Assembly (NCBI RefSeq): GCF_001297125.1
Contig: NZ_LHPC01000028.1
Span: 186,001-250,000 of the forward strand
Reading direction: 5' to 3'
Source: Pseudomonas sp. RIT-PI-q
GTDB lineage: Bacteria > Pseudomonadota > Gammaproteobacteria > Pseudomonadales > Pseudomonadaceae
DNA: 64,000 bases
The notes under the pieces are model-generated. The model ran no database searches, was not told the origin of the DNA, and saw only the letters and a program-made list of their open reading frames with translations. How positions within the stretch are numbered: position 1 is the first letter of the stretch; each line of letters starts with the position of its first letter. Shown here piece after piece: positions 49,233 through 58,564 of this stretch. The translations under genes were made by a program, and so were the position numbers.

Positions 49233-49778
49233 TTACTTCTTCTTTTTCGGGGCGATGACCATGATCAGCTGGCGTCCTTCCATCTTAGGATGCTGTTCGA
49301 CCGAACCGTACTCGAGCAAGTCACCTTCAACTCGCTTGAGGAGTTCCATCCCCAGCTCCTGGTGGGCCATCTCACGGCCGCGGAATCGCAAGGATACCTT
49401 GGCCCTGTCCCCATCACTCAGGAAACGTACCAGGTTGCGCAGTTTTACCTGGTAATCCCCTTCCTCCGTCCCTGGACGAAACTTGATTTCTTTAACCTGG
49501 ATCTGCTTCTGGTTTTTCTTGGCCGCGGCAATCTGCTTCTTCTTCTCGAAGATCGATTTGCCGTAGTCCATCAGTTTGCAAACAGGGGGTACTGCATCGG
49601 CGGAAATTTCCACCAGATCCAGTTTGGCCTCTTCAGCCTTAAGAAGCGCGTCTTCAATTGACACAATCCCAAGCTGTTCACCTTCAGCCCCAATTAACCG
49701 AACCTCGCGTGCCGAGATATTCTCGTTGATCGGGGCTTTCGGTGCAGCTCGTTTATCTTGTCTCATTTCACGCTTAAT
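49233..49778 (-). CDS. infC: Translation initiation factor IF-3
   Basis: 181 aa from AUU at 49778; an internal ATG at 49766 would give 177. The AUU is preferred because GGAG lies eight bases upstream and infC of gammaproteobacteria conserves this rare start, through which IF-3 represses its own synthesis. Both the N domain ([20 protein letters not shown]) and the C domain ([20 protein letters not shown]) are complete. The thrS stop lies in the spacer. Confidence 0.93.
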   Translation of the reverse strand: MKREMRQDKRAAPKAPINENISAREVRLIGAEGEQLGIVSIEDALLKAEEAKLDLVEISADAVPPVCKLMDYGKSIFEKKKQIAAAKKNQKQIQVKEIKFRPGTEEGDYQVKLRNLVRFLSDGDRAKVSLRFRGREMAHQELGMELLKRVEGDLLEYGSVEQHPKMEGRQLIMVIAPKKKK

Positions 49779-49783
49779 AGTAA

Positions 49784-51706
49784 TTACTCCGAATCTGGGC
49801 GACCACGCCGGGAAACCGCTTGCGCGAGAAACTCAGCGAACTGGGCGACGGGCATCGAGCCCAGGTCAGCACCTTCACGAGTACGCACAGCGACAGTCTG
49901 CATCTCGACTTCCCGATCTCCGATAACCAAGAGATAAGGAACCTTGAGCAAAGTATGCTCGCGGATTTTAAAGCCGATCTTTTCATTTCTCAAGTCAGAC
50001 TTGGCACGAAATCCGCTTTCGTTGAGGGTTTTTTCAACCTCGGCGGCAAAATCGGCCTGTTTATCAGTGATATTCATGATCACTGCCTGGGTCGGAGCCA
50101 GCCACGCAGGGAATGCACCCTCGTAGTGCTCGATCAGAATTCCGACGAAACGTTCGAAGGAGCCCAGGATCGCCCGATGCAACATCACCGGGTGCTTGCG
50201 ACTGTTGTCTTCGGAGACGTATTCGGCTCCCAGACGGACAGGCAGGTTAAAATCGAGCTGAAGAGTACCACACTGCCAGACGCGGCCGAGGCAATCTTTC
50301 AGCGAGAATTCGATCTTCGGACCGTAGAACGCACCCTCGCCCGGCTGCAGATCGTACGGCAAGCCAGCGCTATCAAGGGCTGCAGCCAATGCAGCTTCAG
50401 CGCGGTCCCACAGCTCGTCGGAACCGACACGTTTTTCCGGACGAGTGGACAGCTTCATCTCGACGTCTTTAAAGCCGAAGTCGGCATAGACGTCCATGGT
50501 CAGCTTGATGAACGCAGCGGATTCAGCCTGCATCTGCTCTTCGGTGCAGAAGATGTGGGCATCGTCTTGAGTGAACGCACGCACACGCATGATGCCGTGC
50601 AACGCACCCGACGGCTCGTTACGGTGACAGGCACCGAATTCGGCCAGGCGCATCGGCAACTCGCGGTAGCTTTTCAGGCCCTGATTGAACACTTGCACGT
50701 GGCAAGGGCAGTTCATTGGCTTGATCGCGTAATCGCGGTTTTCCGACTGCGTGGTGAACATGTTGTCGGCGTAGTTGGCCCAGTGCCCGGATTTCTCCCA
50801 CAGGCTGCGGTCAACGACTTGCGGAGTCTTGATCTCCAGATAACCGTTGTCGCGCTGCACCTTGCGCATGTACTGCTCGAGCACCTGGTACAGGGTCCAT
50901 CCATTCGGGTGCCAGAACACCATGCCCGGGGATTCTTCCTGGGTGTGGAACAGGCCCAGGCGCTTGCCGATCTTGCGGTGATCGCGCTTTTCAGCTTCTT
51001 CGATGCGCTGGATGTAAGCCGCCAGCTGCTTCTTGTCAGCCCATGCGGTGCCGTAAACGCGCTGCAACTGCTCGTTCTTGGCATCGCCACGCCAGTAGGC
51101 GCCGGACAACTTGGTCAGCTTGAAGGATTTCAGGAAGCGGGTGTTCGGCACGTGCGGACCGCGGCACATGTCGACGTATTCTTCGTGATAGTACAGGCCC
51201 ATGGCCTGTTCGTTCGGCATGTCCTCGACCAGGCGCAACTTGTAGTCTTCGCCACGGGCCTTGAACACTTCGATCACTTCGGCGCGCGGAGTGACTTTCT
51301 TGATCACGTCGTAATCTTTTTCGATCAGCTGCTGCATGCGCTGTTCGATCGCGGCGAGGTCGTCCGGAGTGAAAGGACGCTCGAAGGCGATGTCGTAATA
51401 GAAGCCTTCGTCGATGACCGGGCCGATGACCATCTTCGCAGTCGGGTACAGCTGCTTGACCGCATGGCCGACCAGGTGGGCGCAAGAGTGGCGAATGATC
51501 TCCAGCCCCTCTTCATCCTTTGGCGTAATGATTTGCAGCGTGGAATCGCTGTCGATGATGTCGCTGGCGTCGACCAGCTTGCCATTGACCTTGCCGGCCA
51601 CGGTGGCTTTGGCCAGGCCAGCACCAATGGATGCGGCGACCTCGGCTACGGAAACCGGGTGATCGAATGAACGTTGACTGCCGTCGGGAAGAGTAATAGT
51701 TGGCAT
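49784..51706 (-). CDS. thrS: Threonyl-tRNA synthetase
   Basis: ATG at 51706 with GGAGGCGCC gives 640 aa. TGS domain at about 1-61, the editing domain with [20 protein letters not shown] (the zinc-like HxxxH motif), class II core with RMAEFG-type motif 2 and a C-terminal anticodon domain. It charges tRNA-Thr and removes Ser mischarging. It ends six bases before the infC start. Confidence 0.98.
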   Translation of the reverse strand: MPTITLPDGSQRSFDHPVSVAEVAASIGAGLAKATVAGKVNGKLVDASDIIDSDSTLQIITPKDEEGLEIIRHSCAHLVGHAVKQLYPTAKMVIGPVIDEGFYYDIAFERPFTPDDLAAIEQRMQQLIEKDYDVIKKVTPRAEVIEVFKARGEDYKLRLVEDMPNEQAMGLYYHEEYVDMCRGPHVPNTRFLKSFKLTKLSGAYWRGDAKNEQLQRVYGTAWADKKQLAAYIQRIEEAEKRDHRKIGKRLGLFHTQEESPGMVFWHPNGWTLYQVLEQYMRKVQRDNGYLEIKTPQVVDRSLWEKSGHWANYADNMFTTQSENRDYAIKPMNCPCHVQVFNQGLKSYRELPMRLAEFGACHRNEPSGALHGIMRVRAFTQDDAHIFCTEEQMQAESAAFIKLTMDVYADFGFKDVEMKLSTRPEKRVGSDELWDRAEAALAAALDSAGLPYDLQPGEGAFYGPKIEFSLKDCLGRVWQCGTLQLDFNLPVRLGAEYVSEDNSRKHPVMLHRAILGSFERFVGILIEHYEGAFPAWLAPTQAVIMNITDKQADFAAEVEKTLNESGFRAKSDLRNEKIGFKIREHTLLKVPYLLVIGDREVEMQTVAVRTREGADLGSMPVAQFAEFLAQAVSRRGRPDSE

Positions 51707-52078
51707 GGCGCCTCCTCTCCTAGTGGTGACCCCTACCAAAGGTCACGTGGGTTGGGATGAGCCAGTACAAGATCCGATCCAGGCCATTCAATGACGAACG
51801 CCTGCCTTACAGCGGCAGGAGCCTTGCGGCCAACCGGAAAACCGAACCAGAGTGACTGGGATTCAAATCAGGGTTATTCGTGCCGCTGCCGCTGCCGGGA
51901 CTGAAGGTCATCCGGAGCCTGCAAACGCCCGAGCGGGGAATGCTAGCACAGATGAACGGTCGCCGCGGCACAGAGGTTTTCTGCTGGCGCAAATCAGGCA
52001 TTTTCGCCAGAGTGCTGAACTTGGACCCCGCTTTACCCCTCAGATAACAAGACATTGACCCACAAGGAGCATCCCAGC
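51707..52078. other. Divergent intergenic region thrS / 52079 gene
   Basis: 372 bases with no convincing gene. It must hold the thrS promoter and leader on one strand. On the other a tentative promoter for the 52079 gene is TTGGAC (52021-52026) and GATAAC (52043-52048), 16 bases apart. No T-box or operator was recognised. Confidence 0.5.
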
Positions 52079-52381
52079 ATGCGTCTGAATCGTTTGTTCG
52101 CTGTAGTCGCCCCCCTCGTCCTGTTGCTGCCACTGGCGGCACATGCAGATTGGCCAAAGGGTGAACGCGAGAAATACATGGCTCAGTGCACCCAGGCAGC
52201 CACCCCACAGATCGGCGCTGCTGCGGCCAAAGCTCACTGCGCTTGTGGTGCCGACGCGATCAAATCGTACCCGGCCAGCGACATCCAGTCCTTGATGGAC
52301 AACACAGCCAGTGACGCCCTGAAACAAAAAGCACTGGGCCAAATTGCCTCGTGCAAAGCCGATAACAAAGCGAAAAAATAA
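52079..52381 (+). CDS. Small secreted protein, 100 aa
   Basis: ATG at 52079 with AAGGAG. Signal peptide of about 22 residues ending AAHA. The mature part has four cysteines (MAQCTQAA, HCACGAD, ASCKADN) and ends in a Lys-rich tail. It is small, helical and periplasmic. Conserved in appearance but the family is not known to me. Confidence 0.75.
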   Translation: MRLNRLFAVVAPLVLLLPLAAHADWPKGEREKYMAQCTQAATPQIGAAAAKAHCACGADAIKSYPASDIQSLMDNTASDALKQKALGQIASCKADNKAKK

Positions 52382-52490
52382 GCCCGAATGGACGCTTTGA
52401 AGGCCTCAACAGCCGATGAAAAGCCTCCGAAAAGCGCTTTTTCGTACAATTTATGCAGGTTTTACAGCTTTTTTTATCGTCTTTACTTTC

Positions 52491-52523
52491 GGCTGAAAGC
52501 CTTTAACTACGGGGCTTTCAGCC
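52491..52523. terminator. 11-bp hairpin upstream of cspA
   Basis: GGCTGAAAGCC (52491-52501) and GGCTTTCAGCC (52513-52523) are exact complements. It may terminate the 52079 transcript or lie in the long leader of the cold-shock mRNA. The 290 bases between those genes hold no other gene. Confidence 0.5.
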
Positions 52524-52673
52524 ACATCAGGCAACAAAGAAAGCACGACTGTAGGGCAAACAGCACGTCCGGGGGGCTCCCAAAGCGAACATTTCGACTA
52601 TGATACTCGGGTGTGCCCAGTTGGCCTGAGCAGCACAGTACTACTGAAAATATATGTTTCTTGGAGATACACC

Positions 52674-52886
52674 ATGTCTAATCGCCAAACCGGCACCGTT
52701 AAATGGTTCAACGATGAAAAAGGCTTCGGCTTCATCACTCCTCAAGGTGGCGGTGACGACCTGTTCGTACACTTCAAAGCTATCGAAAGCGACGGTTTCA
52801 AAAGCCTGAAAGAAGGCCAGACTGTTTCCTTCGTGGCTGAGAAAGGCCAAAAGGGTATGCAAGCTGCTCAAGTTCGCCCAGAGTAA
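52674..52886 (+). CDS. Cold-shock protein, CspA family
   Basis: 70 aa from ATG 52674 (TTGGAGATA). Complete OB fold with RNP1 KGFGFI and RNP2 LFVHF. It binds single-stranded RNA/DNA and melts secondary structure. Several paralogues exist in Pseudomonas, so cold induction of this one is not certain. A strong terminator follows. Confidence 0.95.
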   Translation: MSNRQTGTVKWFNDEKGFGFITPQGGGDDLFVHFKAIESDGFKSLKEGQTVSFVAEKGQKGMQAAQVRPE

Positions 52887-52902
52887 TTTCCAGGCGCACT
52901 AA

Positions 52903-52933
52903 AAAAACCCCGTCCATGTGACGGGGTTTTTTA
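52903..52933 (+). terminator. cspA terminator
   Basis: AAAAAACCCCGTC (52903-52915) pairs with GACGGGGTTTTTT (52921-52933) around a five-base loop. It also serves the convergent lipoprotein gene. Confidence 0.88.
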
Positions 52934-52958
52934 TGGGTGAAACAAAAGCCTGATGCGA

Positions 52959-53279
52959 TCAGCCGCAGTTGACGCGGGTGACGACCCGATTGGCATCGGT
53001 GTTCAGGTTCAGGCGATCGGAGCGGTATTCCAGGGTCACCATGTCGGTGGGCAAAAGGAACCGAGCATTCTGTGCCCCTGCACGGGTACGCGCCTGCTCC
53101 AGCAGTTCGGGCGAAGCTTTTTTACCAATGGTGAATTCGGCAGCCTTTGCCTCACAACGGCTGTGTCCCGTGTCAGTCGTCGTAACAGGGTCTGTTGCCG
53201 ACTCGGTGGAGGTAGTGCTGCAACCGGCCAGCGTGGCAACGGCCAGCAAAGTACCCAATGACGCGAGCTTCCAAGGCAT
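52959..53279 (-). CDS. I78-family peptidase inhibitor lipoprotein
   Basis: ATG at 53279 gives 106 aa with lipobox LAGC (Cys 20). The C-terminal 65 residues have the inhibitor I78 pattern: a CEAKAAEFTIGKKAS start, ARFLLPTDMVTLEYRSDRLN and the final NCG. These act against serine peptidases; periplasmic lipoprotein forms are common in Pseudomonas. Confidence 0.8.
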   Translation of the reverse strand: MPWKLASLGTLLAVATLAGCSTTSTESATDPVTTTDTGHSRCEAKAAEFTIGKKASPELLEQARTRAGAQNARFLLPTDMVTLEYRSDRLNLNTDANRVVTRVNCG

Positions 53280-53447
53280 GAAGCCTCCTTCTTTCAATAG
53301 TTAAGCTGAGATCGTGCGACCGCCAATCTGGCGTTTGGTTTCAGAGAGCGAGTGCCAGCACCCTGCCCTCAATCCGGTCAGGCGGCGAGTTTGCCTGAGC
53401 ATCGCCCCGCCGTTTACCCCTCAATCGTGACTGAATATGAACAGCCC

Positions 53448-53753
53448 TCAATAAACGTCGATGTAGTCGAACGGCGGCGTCGGCCAGTTCTCTTTGAGCG
53501 CGTTGAAGATCTGCATGACCCAGACCTCGTCGCTGGCGGCGACACGTCCTACATAACCAGAGCCCTTGGCCCACGTCTCCAGGCGAAACAGCAGCCCGCC
53601 AATGTCGGTGCCGCCGACGACACCTGACGAAATGTAGGCGATGCCACCTTTGGTCACGCGCAACTGGGTGTGTTCATCATCGCTCGCGCTGGCCAGCAAC
53701 TGGCGCACAGCCTCAAGGGTCAAGCCGTCAGGCGTATTCAAATCGATCTGCAC
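53448..53753 (-). CDS. Conserved hypothetical protein, 101 aa
   Basis: Soluble alpha/beta protein beginning MQIDLNTPDGLTLEAVRQLL and ending PPFDYIDVY. It resembles small Pseudomonas proteins with no assigned role. It stands alone; the 168 bases toward the lipoprotein gene carry nothing recognisable. Confidence 0.72.
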   Translation of the reverse strand: MQIDLNTPDGLTLEAVRQLLASASDDEHTQLRVTKGGIAYISSGVVGGTDIGGLLFRLETWAKGSGYVGRVAASDEVWVMQIFNALKENWPTPPFDYIDVY

Positions 53754-53885
53754 AGCACTGTCCTTGGAAAATCGTTAAAGACCAAGTGTCGCATAGCCCT
53801 TCCCCCATGCCTAAGTCGGAGTGCCAAAAGCCGCGCAAAATGGTTAACTCGACACTCAGACTTCCCCGACTTCACGAGCGCCATC

Positions 53886-54098
53886 ATGTCCACCATAAAC
53901 ATCGACGCCAACATCACAGTCAAGTGGCGACAGGGTCACAGCTCTTACAGCCCGGGCAGCCCGGAAGAGTTGGCAATTATTGGTATCGATCTATTGGTCA
54001 AGGAGCTGGGGACCGAAGCCGCCCAGCAATTTATCGCGCAGATTTTCGAGAAGTACCCCGCCGACCTCATGGGTGCAGCAGATTCCGGGAGAGAGTAA
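53886..54098 (+). CDS. Hypothetical protein, 70 aa
   Basis: ATG at 53886. A beta start (INIDANITVKWRQGHSSYSP) is followed by helices (ELAIIGIDLLVKELGTEAAQ). No signal or membrane segment. It ends at a bidirectional terminator shared with the nucleoside hydrolase gene. Function unknown. Confidence 0.68.
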   Translation: MSTINIDANITVKWRQGHSSYSPGSPEELAIIGIDLLVKELGTEAAQQFIAQIFEKYPADLMGAADSGRE

Positions 54099-54101
54099 AA
54101 A

Positions 54102-54123
54102 CCCGCAGGCTGGCACCTGCGGG
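54102..54123. terminator. Bidirectional terminator
   Basis: CCCGCAGG (54102-54109) pairs with CCTGCGGG (54116-54123). On the minus strand TTTTTAC follows. It ends the ribose/nucleoside operon and probably the convergent 70-aa gene. Confidence 0.8.
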
Positions 54124-54131
54124 CATGACGC

Positions 54132-55160
54132 TTACTTCAGACGAGCCAGACGCTCGGTCAGCAGATCGAAGAAGCCCTGAGCGTCGCCGCTTTCAACCCA
54201 GAAAGCATTCTTCGGCGCTTTCAGGCCGTCATACCAGTCGACGATGGTTTGGCCGAAGGTCGGACCTTCGCGGCTATCTACGACTACGTTGACCGATCGA
54301 CCGGTGAACAGCTCCGGCTTGAGCAGGTAGGCAATCACCGTGGCGTCATGCACCGGGCCGCCCGGCAGGCCGTAGTGCTCCATGTCACCCTTGACGTACT
54401 CATTCAGAATATCGCCCACCAGCTTGCTGGCATTGTTATTGATGGCCGCGATCTGCTTCAGTCGTGCCTCGCTGGTGAGAATCTTGTGGGTCACGTCCAG
54501 CGGCAGGTAGGTCAGCTTCACGCCACTTTTGAGCACCACTTCCGCCGCCTGCGGATCGGCGAACAGGTTGAACTCGGCCACCGGGGTGATATTGCCCCCG
54601 TTGAAGTGAGCCCCGCCCATGATCACCACTTCCTTGATGCCCTGAACGATTTCTGGTTCCTGGATCAGCGCCAGGGCCAGGTTGGTCTGCGGGCCGAGCA
54701 TGGCGATAGTGATGCTGTGAGGCTTGGCGGTCTTCAAGGTGTCGATCAGGTAGTTGACCGCATTGCCTTGGGCCAGGCCTTTCTTCGGTTCATGCACAGC
54801 GACACCCGACAACCCTTCCTTGCCATGGATATCCTCGGCGTAGATCGGCGTGCGCATCAGCGGTTTCGGCGCACCGGCGTAGACCGGCACTTCTTCGCGC
54901 CCCGCCCACTCACGGGCCAGGCGCGCATTACGCGATGTCTTGTCCAGGCGAACGTTGCCGGCGACGGTGGTCAGCGCACGAATGCTCAGCTCTTCGGGCG
55001 ATGCCAGGGCGAACAGCAAGGCAACCACGTCGTCGGCCCCCGGATCGGTGTCGATGATCAGGTCGATCTTTTCCGCCGCGTGGGCGCTTGTTGCGGTAAT
55101 CAGGGACAAAAGCAGCAGACTCCGGAGCAGGTGGTGCAGTTTCTGAGCATAGCGGTACAT
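54132..55160 (-). CDS. Periplasmic nucleoside hydrolase
   Basis: 342 aa. Signal peptide of about 28 residues (TSAHA). The calcium-binding DTDPGADD motif (about 37-44) of inosine-uridine hydrolases is complete, as are VVIMGGAHFNGGNITPVAEF and a C-terminal HDATVIAYLL motif. It splits ribonucleosides into base and ribose. As last gene of the rbs operon with an export signal, it should release ribose in the periplasm for RbsB to capture. Confidence 0.92.
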   Translation of the reverse strand: MYRYAQKLHHLLRSLLLLSLITATSAHAAEKIDLIIDTDPGADDVVALLFALASPEELSIRALTTVAGNVRLDKTSRNARLAREWAGREEVPVYAGAPKPLMRTPIYAEDIHGKEGLSGVAVHEPKKGLAQGNAVNYLIDTLKTAKPHSITIAMLGPQTNLALALIQEPEIVQGIKEVVIMGGAHFNGGNITPVAEFNLFADPQAAEVVLKSGVKLTYLPLDVTHKILTSEARLKQIAAINNNASKLVGDILNEYVKGDMEHYGLPGGPVHDATVIAYLLKPELFTGRSVNVVVDSREGPTFGQTIVDWYDGLKAPKNAFWVESGDAQGFFDLLTERLARLK

Positions 55161-55202
55161 AGCGCACTCCTTGTGCGTGGAACACAGAAAGACAACAGCG
55201 AA

Positions 55203-55607
55203 CTAAAACGTCACCCCAGCCACCAGCACAATGTTGCAGTACGGCTGACATTCGCCTGTGCGAATAATCGCCCGTGCCTGTCGGCTGAGGACTTTAAATT
55301 GGTCATGGCTGAGCAGCTCGCGCTGACCCAGCGCACCTTCGGCATTCAACTCGTCCAGCGTCGTCAGCGCCGATGGCTGTTTCTCAAGGATTTCCTGGGC
55401 CAGCACATGGCTTTCGACCTGCATTTCACTGAGCAAAACTTTCAAAGTGCTGACGAAATCCGGAATGCCGTGGGTCAGGGCCAGGTCGATCAGCTCGACG
55501 CCCGGCGGCACCGGTAGCCCGGCATCACCAATGACCACAATGTCGCCATGCCCCAGGGACGCGATCAGCCGCGATAGCGCGACGTTAAGCAGTGGTGTTT
55601 TTTTCAT
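55203..55607 (-). CDS. rbsD: D-ribose pyranase
   Basis: 134 aa. N-terminal [20 protein letters not shown] has the catalytic His; [10 protein letters not shown] is the family's C-terminal strand. It converts beta-pyranose to furanose forms of ribose for phosphorylation. Start overlaps the rbsK stop. Confidence 0.95.
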   Translation of the reverse strand: MKKTPLLNVALSRLIASLGHGDIVVIGDAGLPVPPGVELIDLALTHGIPDFVSTLKVLLSEMQVESHVLAQEILEKQPSALTTLDELNAEGALGQRELLSHDQFKVLSRQARAIIRTGECQPYCNIVLVAGVTF

Positions 55608-56521
55608 GGTGCTTTAAAGGCCTGTACGTCGGACAAGGTGGGAATCGAGGGTTGCGCGCCGGCACGAGTGACCGAGAACGCCGCAGCGACCTGGCCGAAA
55701 CGGATGGCTTGAGCTTCGGTTTTGCCGGTCGCCAACGCCGCGGCGAAACCACCGACAAAGGTGTCGCCAGCCGCCGTGGTGTCGACAGCCTTCACCTTGG
55801 GCGCCGGGAAATGCTCGAAGACTTTGCCATTGGCAAACAGCGAACCTTGGGCGCCGAGGGTGATGATGACCTTGCTGGCGCCCATGGCGATCAAACGGGC
55901 CGCGGCGGTTTCGGCGGTTTCCAGGGAGTCCACCGGCAACCCGCTCAGGGCCGAGGCTTCGCTTTCGTTGGGAATCAGGTAATCGATGGCCGCGTACCAG
56001 TCTGCCGGCAGCGGGCGACTGGCCGGTGCCGGGTTCAGGATCACGACTTTGCCCAACTCGCGACCGCGCTTGAGCGCATGGCCGACGGTGGCATCCGGCA
56101 CTTCCAGCTGGCAGATGAGCACATCTGCCGCCTGCAATACCGCATCGAAACGGTCGATCACTTCTGGCGTCAACGCACCATTGGCACCGGCGACGATCAC
56201 GATCGCGTTCTGACTGTTGTCGTCGACCACAATCAACGCCACACCGCTGGCACCGTCGACGGTGCTCACGGCCTGGCAATCGATTTGCTCGGCCAACAAC
56301 GCCCCGCGCAGCTGTTCGCCATAGGCATCACTGCCCACACAGCCGACCATCGACACCTGCGCGCCCAGCCTCGCGGCGGCGACTGCCTGATTCGCGCCCT
56401 TGCCGCCGGAGACCGTGGAAAACGACCTGCCGATCAGTGTTTCACCACCACGGGGCAACCTTGGGGCCCGGGTGACCAGGTCCATGTTCAGGCTGCCGAT
56501 TACCACTACTTTTGCTGGCAT
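55604..56521 (-). CDS. rbsK: Ribokinase
   Basis: 305 aa PfkB-family sugar kinase. The N-terminal [15 protein letters not shown] motif binds sugar and [10 protein letters not shown] carries the catalytic Asp and anion hole. It makes ribose 5-phosphate. It follows rbsR and overlaps rbsD. Confidence 0.96.
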   Translation of the reverse strand: MPAKVVVIGSLNMDLVTRAPRLPRGGETLIGRSFSTVSGGKGANQAVAAARLGAQVSMVGCVGSDAYGEQLRGALLAEQIDCQAVSTVDGASGVALIVVDDNSQNAIVIVAGANGALTPEVIDRFDAVLQAADVLICQLEVPDATVGHALKRGRELGKVVILNPAPASRPLPADWYAAIDYLIPNESEASALSGLPVDSLETAETAAARLIAMGASKVIITLGAQGSLFANGKVFEHFPAPKVKAVDTTAAGDTFVGGFAAALATGKTEAQAIRFGQVAAAFSVTRAGAQPSIPTLSDVQAFKAP

Positions 56522-56563
56522 ACATCACTACTCATCAATTCTGGTTTCAGCGGTGCTTTGGGT

Positions 56564-57583
56564 TTAGCGGTACTCTTCGAACACACCGGCCAGCGGCGCA
56601 GTCGATTCGCGCAGGACAATGCTCGGCGTCACGATCCGTTGATCGGTGGCCATATCCGGCGTGGCGATCCTGCGTAAAAGCACTTCCGCGGCCATCTCGC
56701 CCAATTGCAGGATCGACTGGCCCACCGTGGTCAGCGCCGGATAGACGTAACGGCTCATCTGGATATCGTCGAAGCCGATCACCGACAGATCGCTCGGTAC
56801 ACGAATATTGCGCTCGGCCGCCGCGCGCAGCACGCCGATGCCGATCATGTCGTTGCCGGCGAAGATCGCGCTGGGCGGGTTCTTTTCCAACAGGATCGCA
56901 GCGGCGTTGTAACCGCCGGTGCTGGTGAAGTCGCTTTCCAGCATGCGCTCGCGAGGCACTTCAACGCCCGCCTCTTTCAACGCGCGGCAATAACCGGCCA
57001 GACGCATCTGCGCCACACTGGTACTCGCCGGACCGCCAATCGTGGCGATGTCCCGATGGCCCAACTCCAGAAGGTGTCGGGTCGCCAGATAGGCGCCGTA
57101 TTCGTGGTCGATGCGCACCAGATCGGCATTCACACCGGCCAGCCCACGGTCGACGATGACCATTGGCGTGCGTACCGCTGCAAGGCCTTCTGCCAATCCT
57201 GCGTCACCGCCGGCCGACGCCACGATCAGCCCGTCGATACGCTTTTCCAGCAGCACGCGCAGGTAGCTGCGTTGCTTGTCCGGGTTGTCGTCGGAGTTGC
57301 AGAGGATTACGCAGTAGCCGTTGCGCTCGCAGTAATCCTCGATCCCACGGGCCAGTTCGGCGAAGTACGGGTTGAGGCTGTTAGGCACCAGCAGGCCGAT
57401 GGTCGCAGTAGTTTTAGCCTTGAGCGAGCGGGCCACGGCGCTGGGCACGTAGTCAAGACTCTTGATCGCCGCCTCGACTTTGATCCGCACTTCTTCACTG
57501 ACCGGTCGAGTCTTGTTCACCACGTGGGAAACCGTGGTGTAGGAAATTCCCGCGAGCGCTGCCACATCCTTGATCGTTGCCAT
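56564..57583 (-). CDS. rbsR: Ribose operon repressor, LacI family
   Basis: 339 aa. LacI helix-turn-helix at the N-terminus (TIKDVAALAGISYTTVSHVV), hinge helix (SAVARSLKAK) and a periplasmic-binding-type sensor domain. It lies inside the operon it should control, between rbsC and rbsK. A fitting 14-bp operator is found ahead of rbsB. Confidence 0.92.
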   Translation of the reverse strand: MATIKDVAALAGISYTTVSHVVNKTRPVSEEVRIKVEAAIKSLDYVPSAVARSLKAKTTATIGLLVPNSLNPYFAELARGIEDYCERNGYCVILCNSDDNPDKQRSYLRVLLEKRIDGLIVASAGGDAGLAEGLAAVRTPMVIVDRGLAGVNADLVRIDHEYGAYLATRHLLELGHRDIATIGGPASTSVAQMRLAGYCRALKEAGVEVPRERMLESDFTSTGGYNAAAILLEKNPPSAIFAGNDMIGIGVLRAAAERNIRVPSDLSVIGFDDIQMSRYVYPALTTVGQSILQLGEMAAEVLLRRIATPDMATDQRIVTPSIVLRESTAPLAGVFEEYR

Positions 57584-57586
57584 GAC

Positions 57587-58564
57587 TCAGGTCCGCCGGC
57601 TTGCGCGCTGACTGCGATAAGTATCAAGCACCACCGCGACCACGATCACCGCGCCGGTGATGATGCGCTTGGTCGGTTCGGTCGCGCCGATTTGCGCCAG
57701 ACCGGCCGCCAATACGGAAATGATCAACACCCCGAAGAACGTACTGATGACCGAACCACGGCCGCCCATCAGGCTGGTGCCGCCGATGACCACGGCAGCG
57801 ATTACTTGCAACTCCAGACCGGAACCGGCATTCGGGTCCGCAGCCTCCAGACGGGAAATCTGAAACAGCGCGGCGATACCGGCCAGCAGTCCCATCAGAC
57901 TGAACACCAGAATCTTGTAGGGCTTTGGATTAATCCCTGCCAGACGCACCGCTTCTTCATTGGTGCCGATGCCGATCAGGTAGCGACCGAACACGGTACG
58001 GGTCAACACGGCCTGGGCAATGAAGATGATTAGCAAGGCAATGATGAACGACGGCGAGATACCGAAGGCAATCGGGTTGGACAGCCAGGCAAAGGCATCA
58101 CCGATGTAGGCTGTGCGCGAACCGGTCATCTGGTACGCCACGCCGCGAGCCATTTCCAGCACGCCGAGGGAGACGATGAAGGACGGAATCCGCCACGCCA
58201 CGGTGATCGAGCCGGTGATGGTGCCGGCCAGCGCCGCAGCGCCCATCCCCAGCAACGCCGCAGGCAGCACGCTCCAGCCCCAGCCGAGAATCGCCACGCT
58301 GACCGTCGACGCCGCGAGCGCCAATACCGAGCCCACCGACAAATCGATCCCACCGATGATCAAGACGAACGTCATGCCGACCGCCAGCACCATCAAATCG
58401 GGGATCTGGTTGGCCAGGGTGCTGAAGGTGTCGTAAGACAGGAAATGGCTGCTCAGGACCGAGAACAGCGCGATCATCGCCAGCAAGGCTCCGGCCAGGC
58501 CCAGATAGGTGCCGAGGCCGTAGAAGTTGCCACTACGTTTGCCAGCAGACGTTGCAGTTGTCAT
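57587..58564 (-). CDS. rbsC: Ribose ABC transporter permease
   Basis: 325 aa with about eight to ten membrane segments and the BPD_transp_2 pattern (GGIDLSVGSVLALAASTVSV). It pairs with RbsA and receives ribose from RbsB. ATG overlaps the rbsA stop. Confidence 0.95.
   Translation of the reverse strand: MTTATSAGKRSGNFYGLGTYLGLAGALLAMIALFSVLSSHFLSYDTFSTLANQIPDLMVLAVGMTFVLIIGGIDLSVGSVLALAASTVSVAILGWGWSVLPAALLGMGAAALAGTITGSITVAWRIPSFIVSLGVLEMARGVAYQMTGSRTAYIGDAFAWLSNPIAFGISPSFIIALLIIFIAQAVLTRTVFGRYLIGIGTNEEAVRLAGINPKPYKILVFSLMGLLAGIAALFQISRLEAADPNAGSGLELQVIAAVVIGGTSLMGGRGSVISTFFGVLIISVLAAGLAQIGATEPTKRIITGAVIVVAVVLDTYRSQRASRRT

Noticed and set aside
49820..51670. 616-codon plus-strand open frame
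   Set aside because: Antisense shadow of thrS with no plausible domain.
53341..53627. Overlapping frames on both strands between the I78 lipoprotein and the 101-aa gene
   Set aside because: Shadows of the 53448-53753 gene or without ribosome sites.
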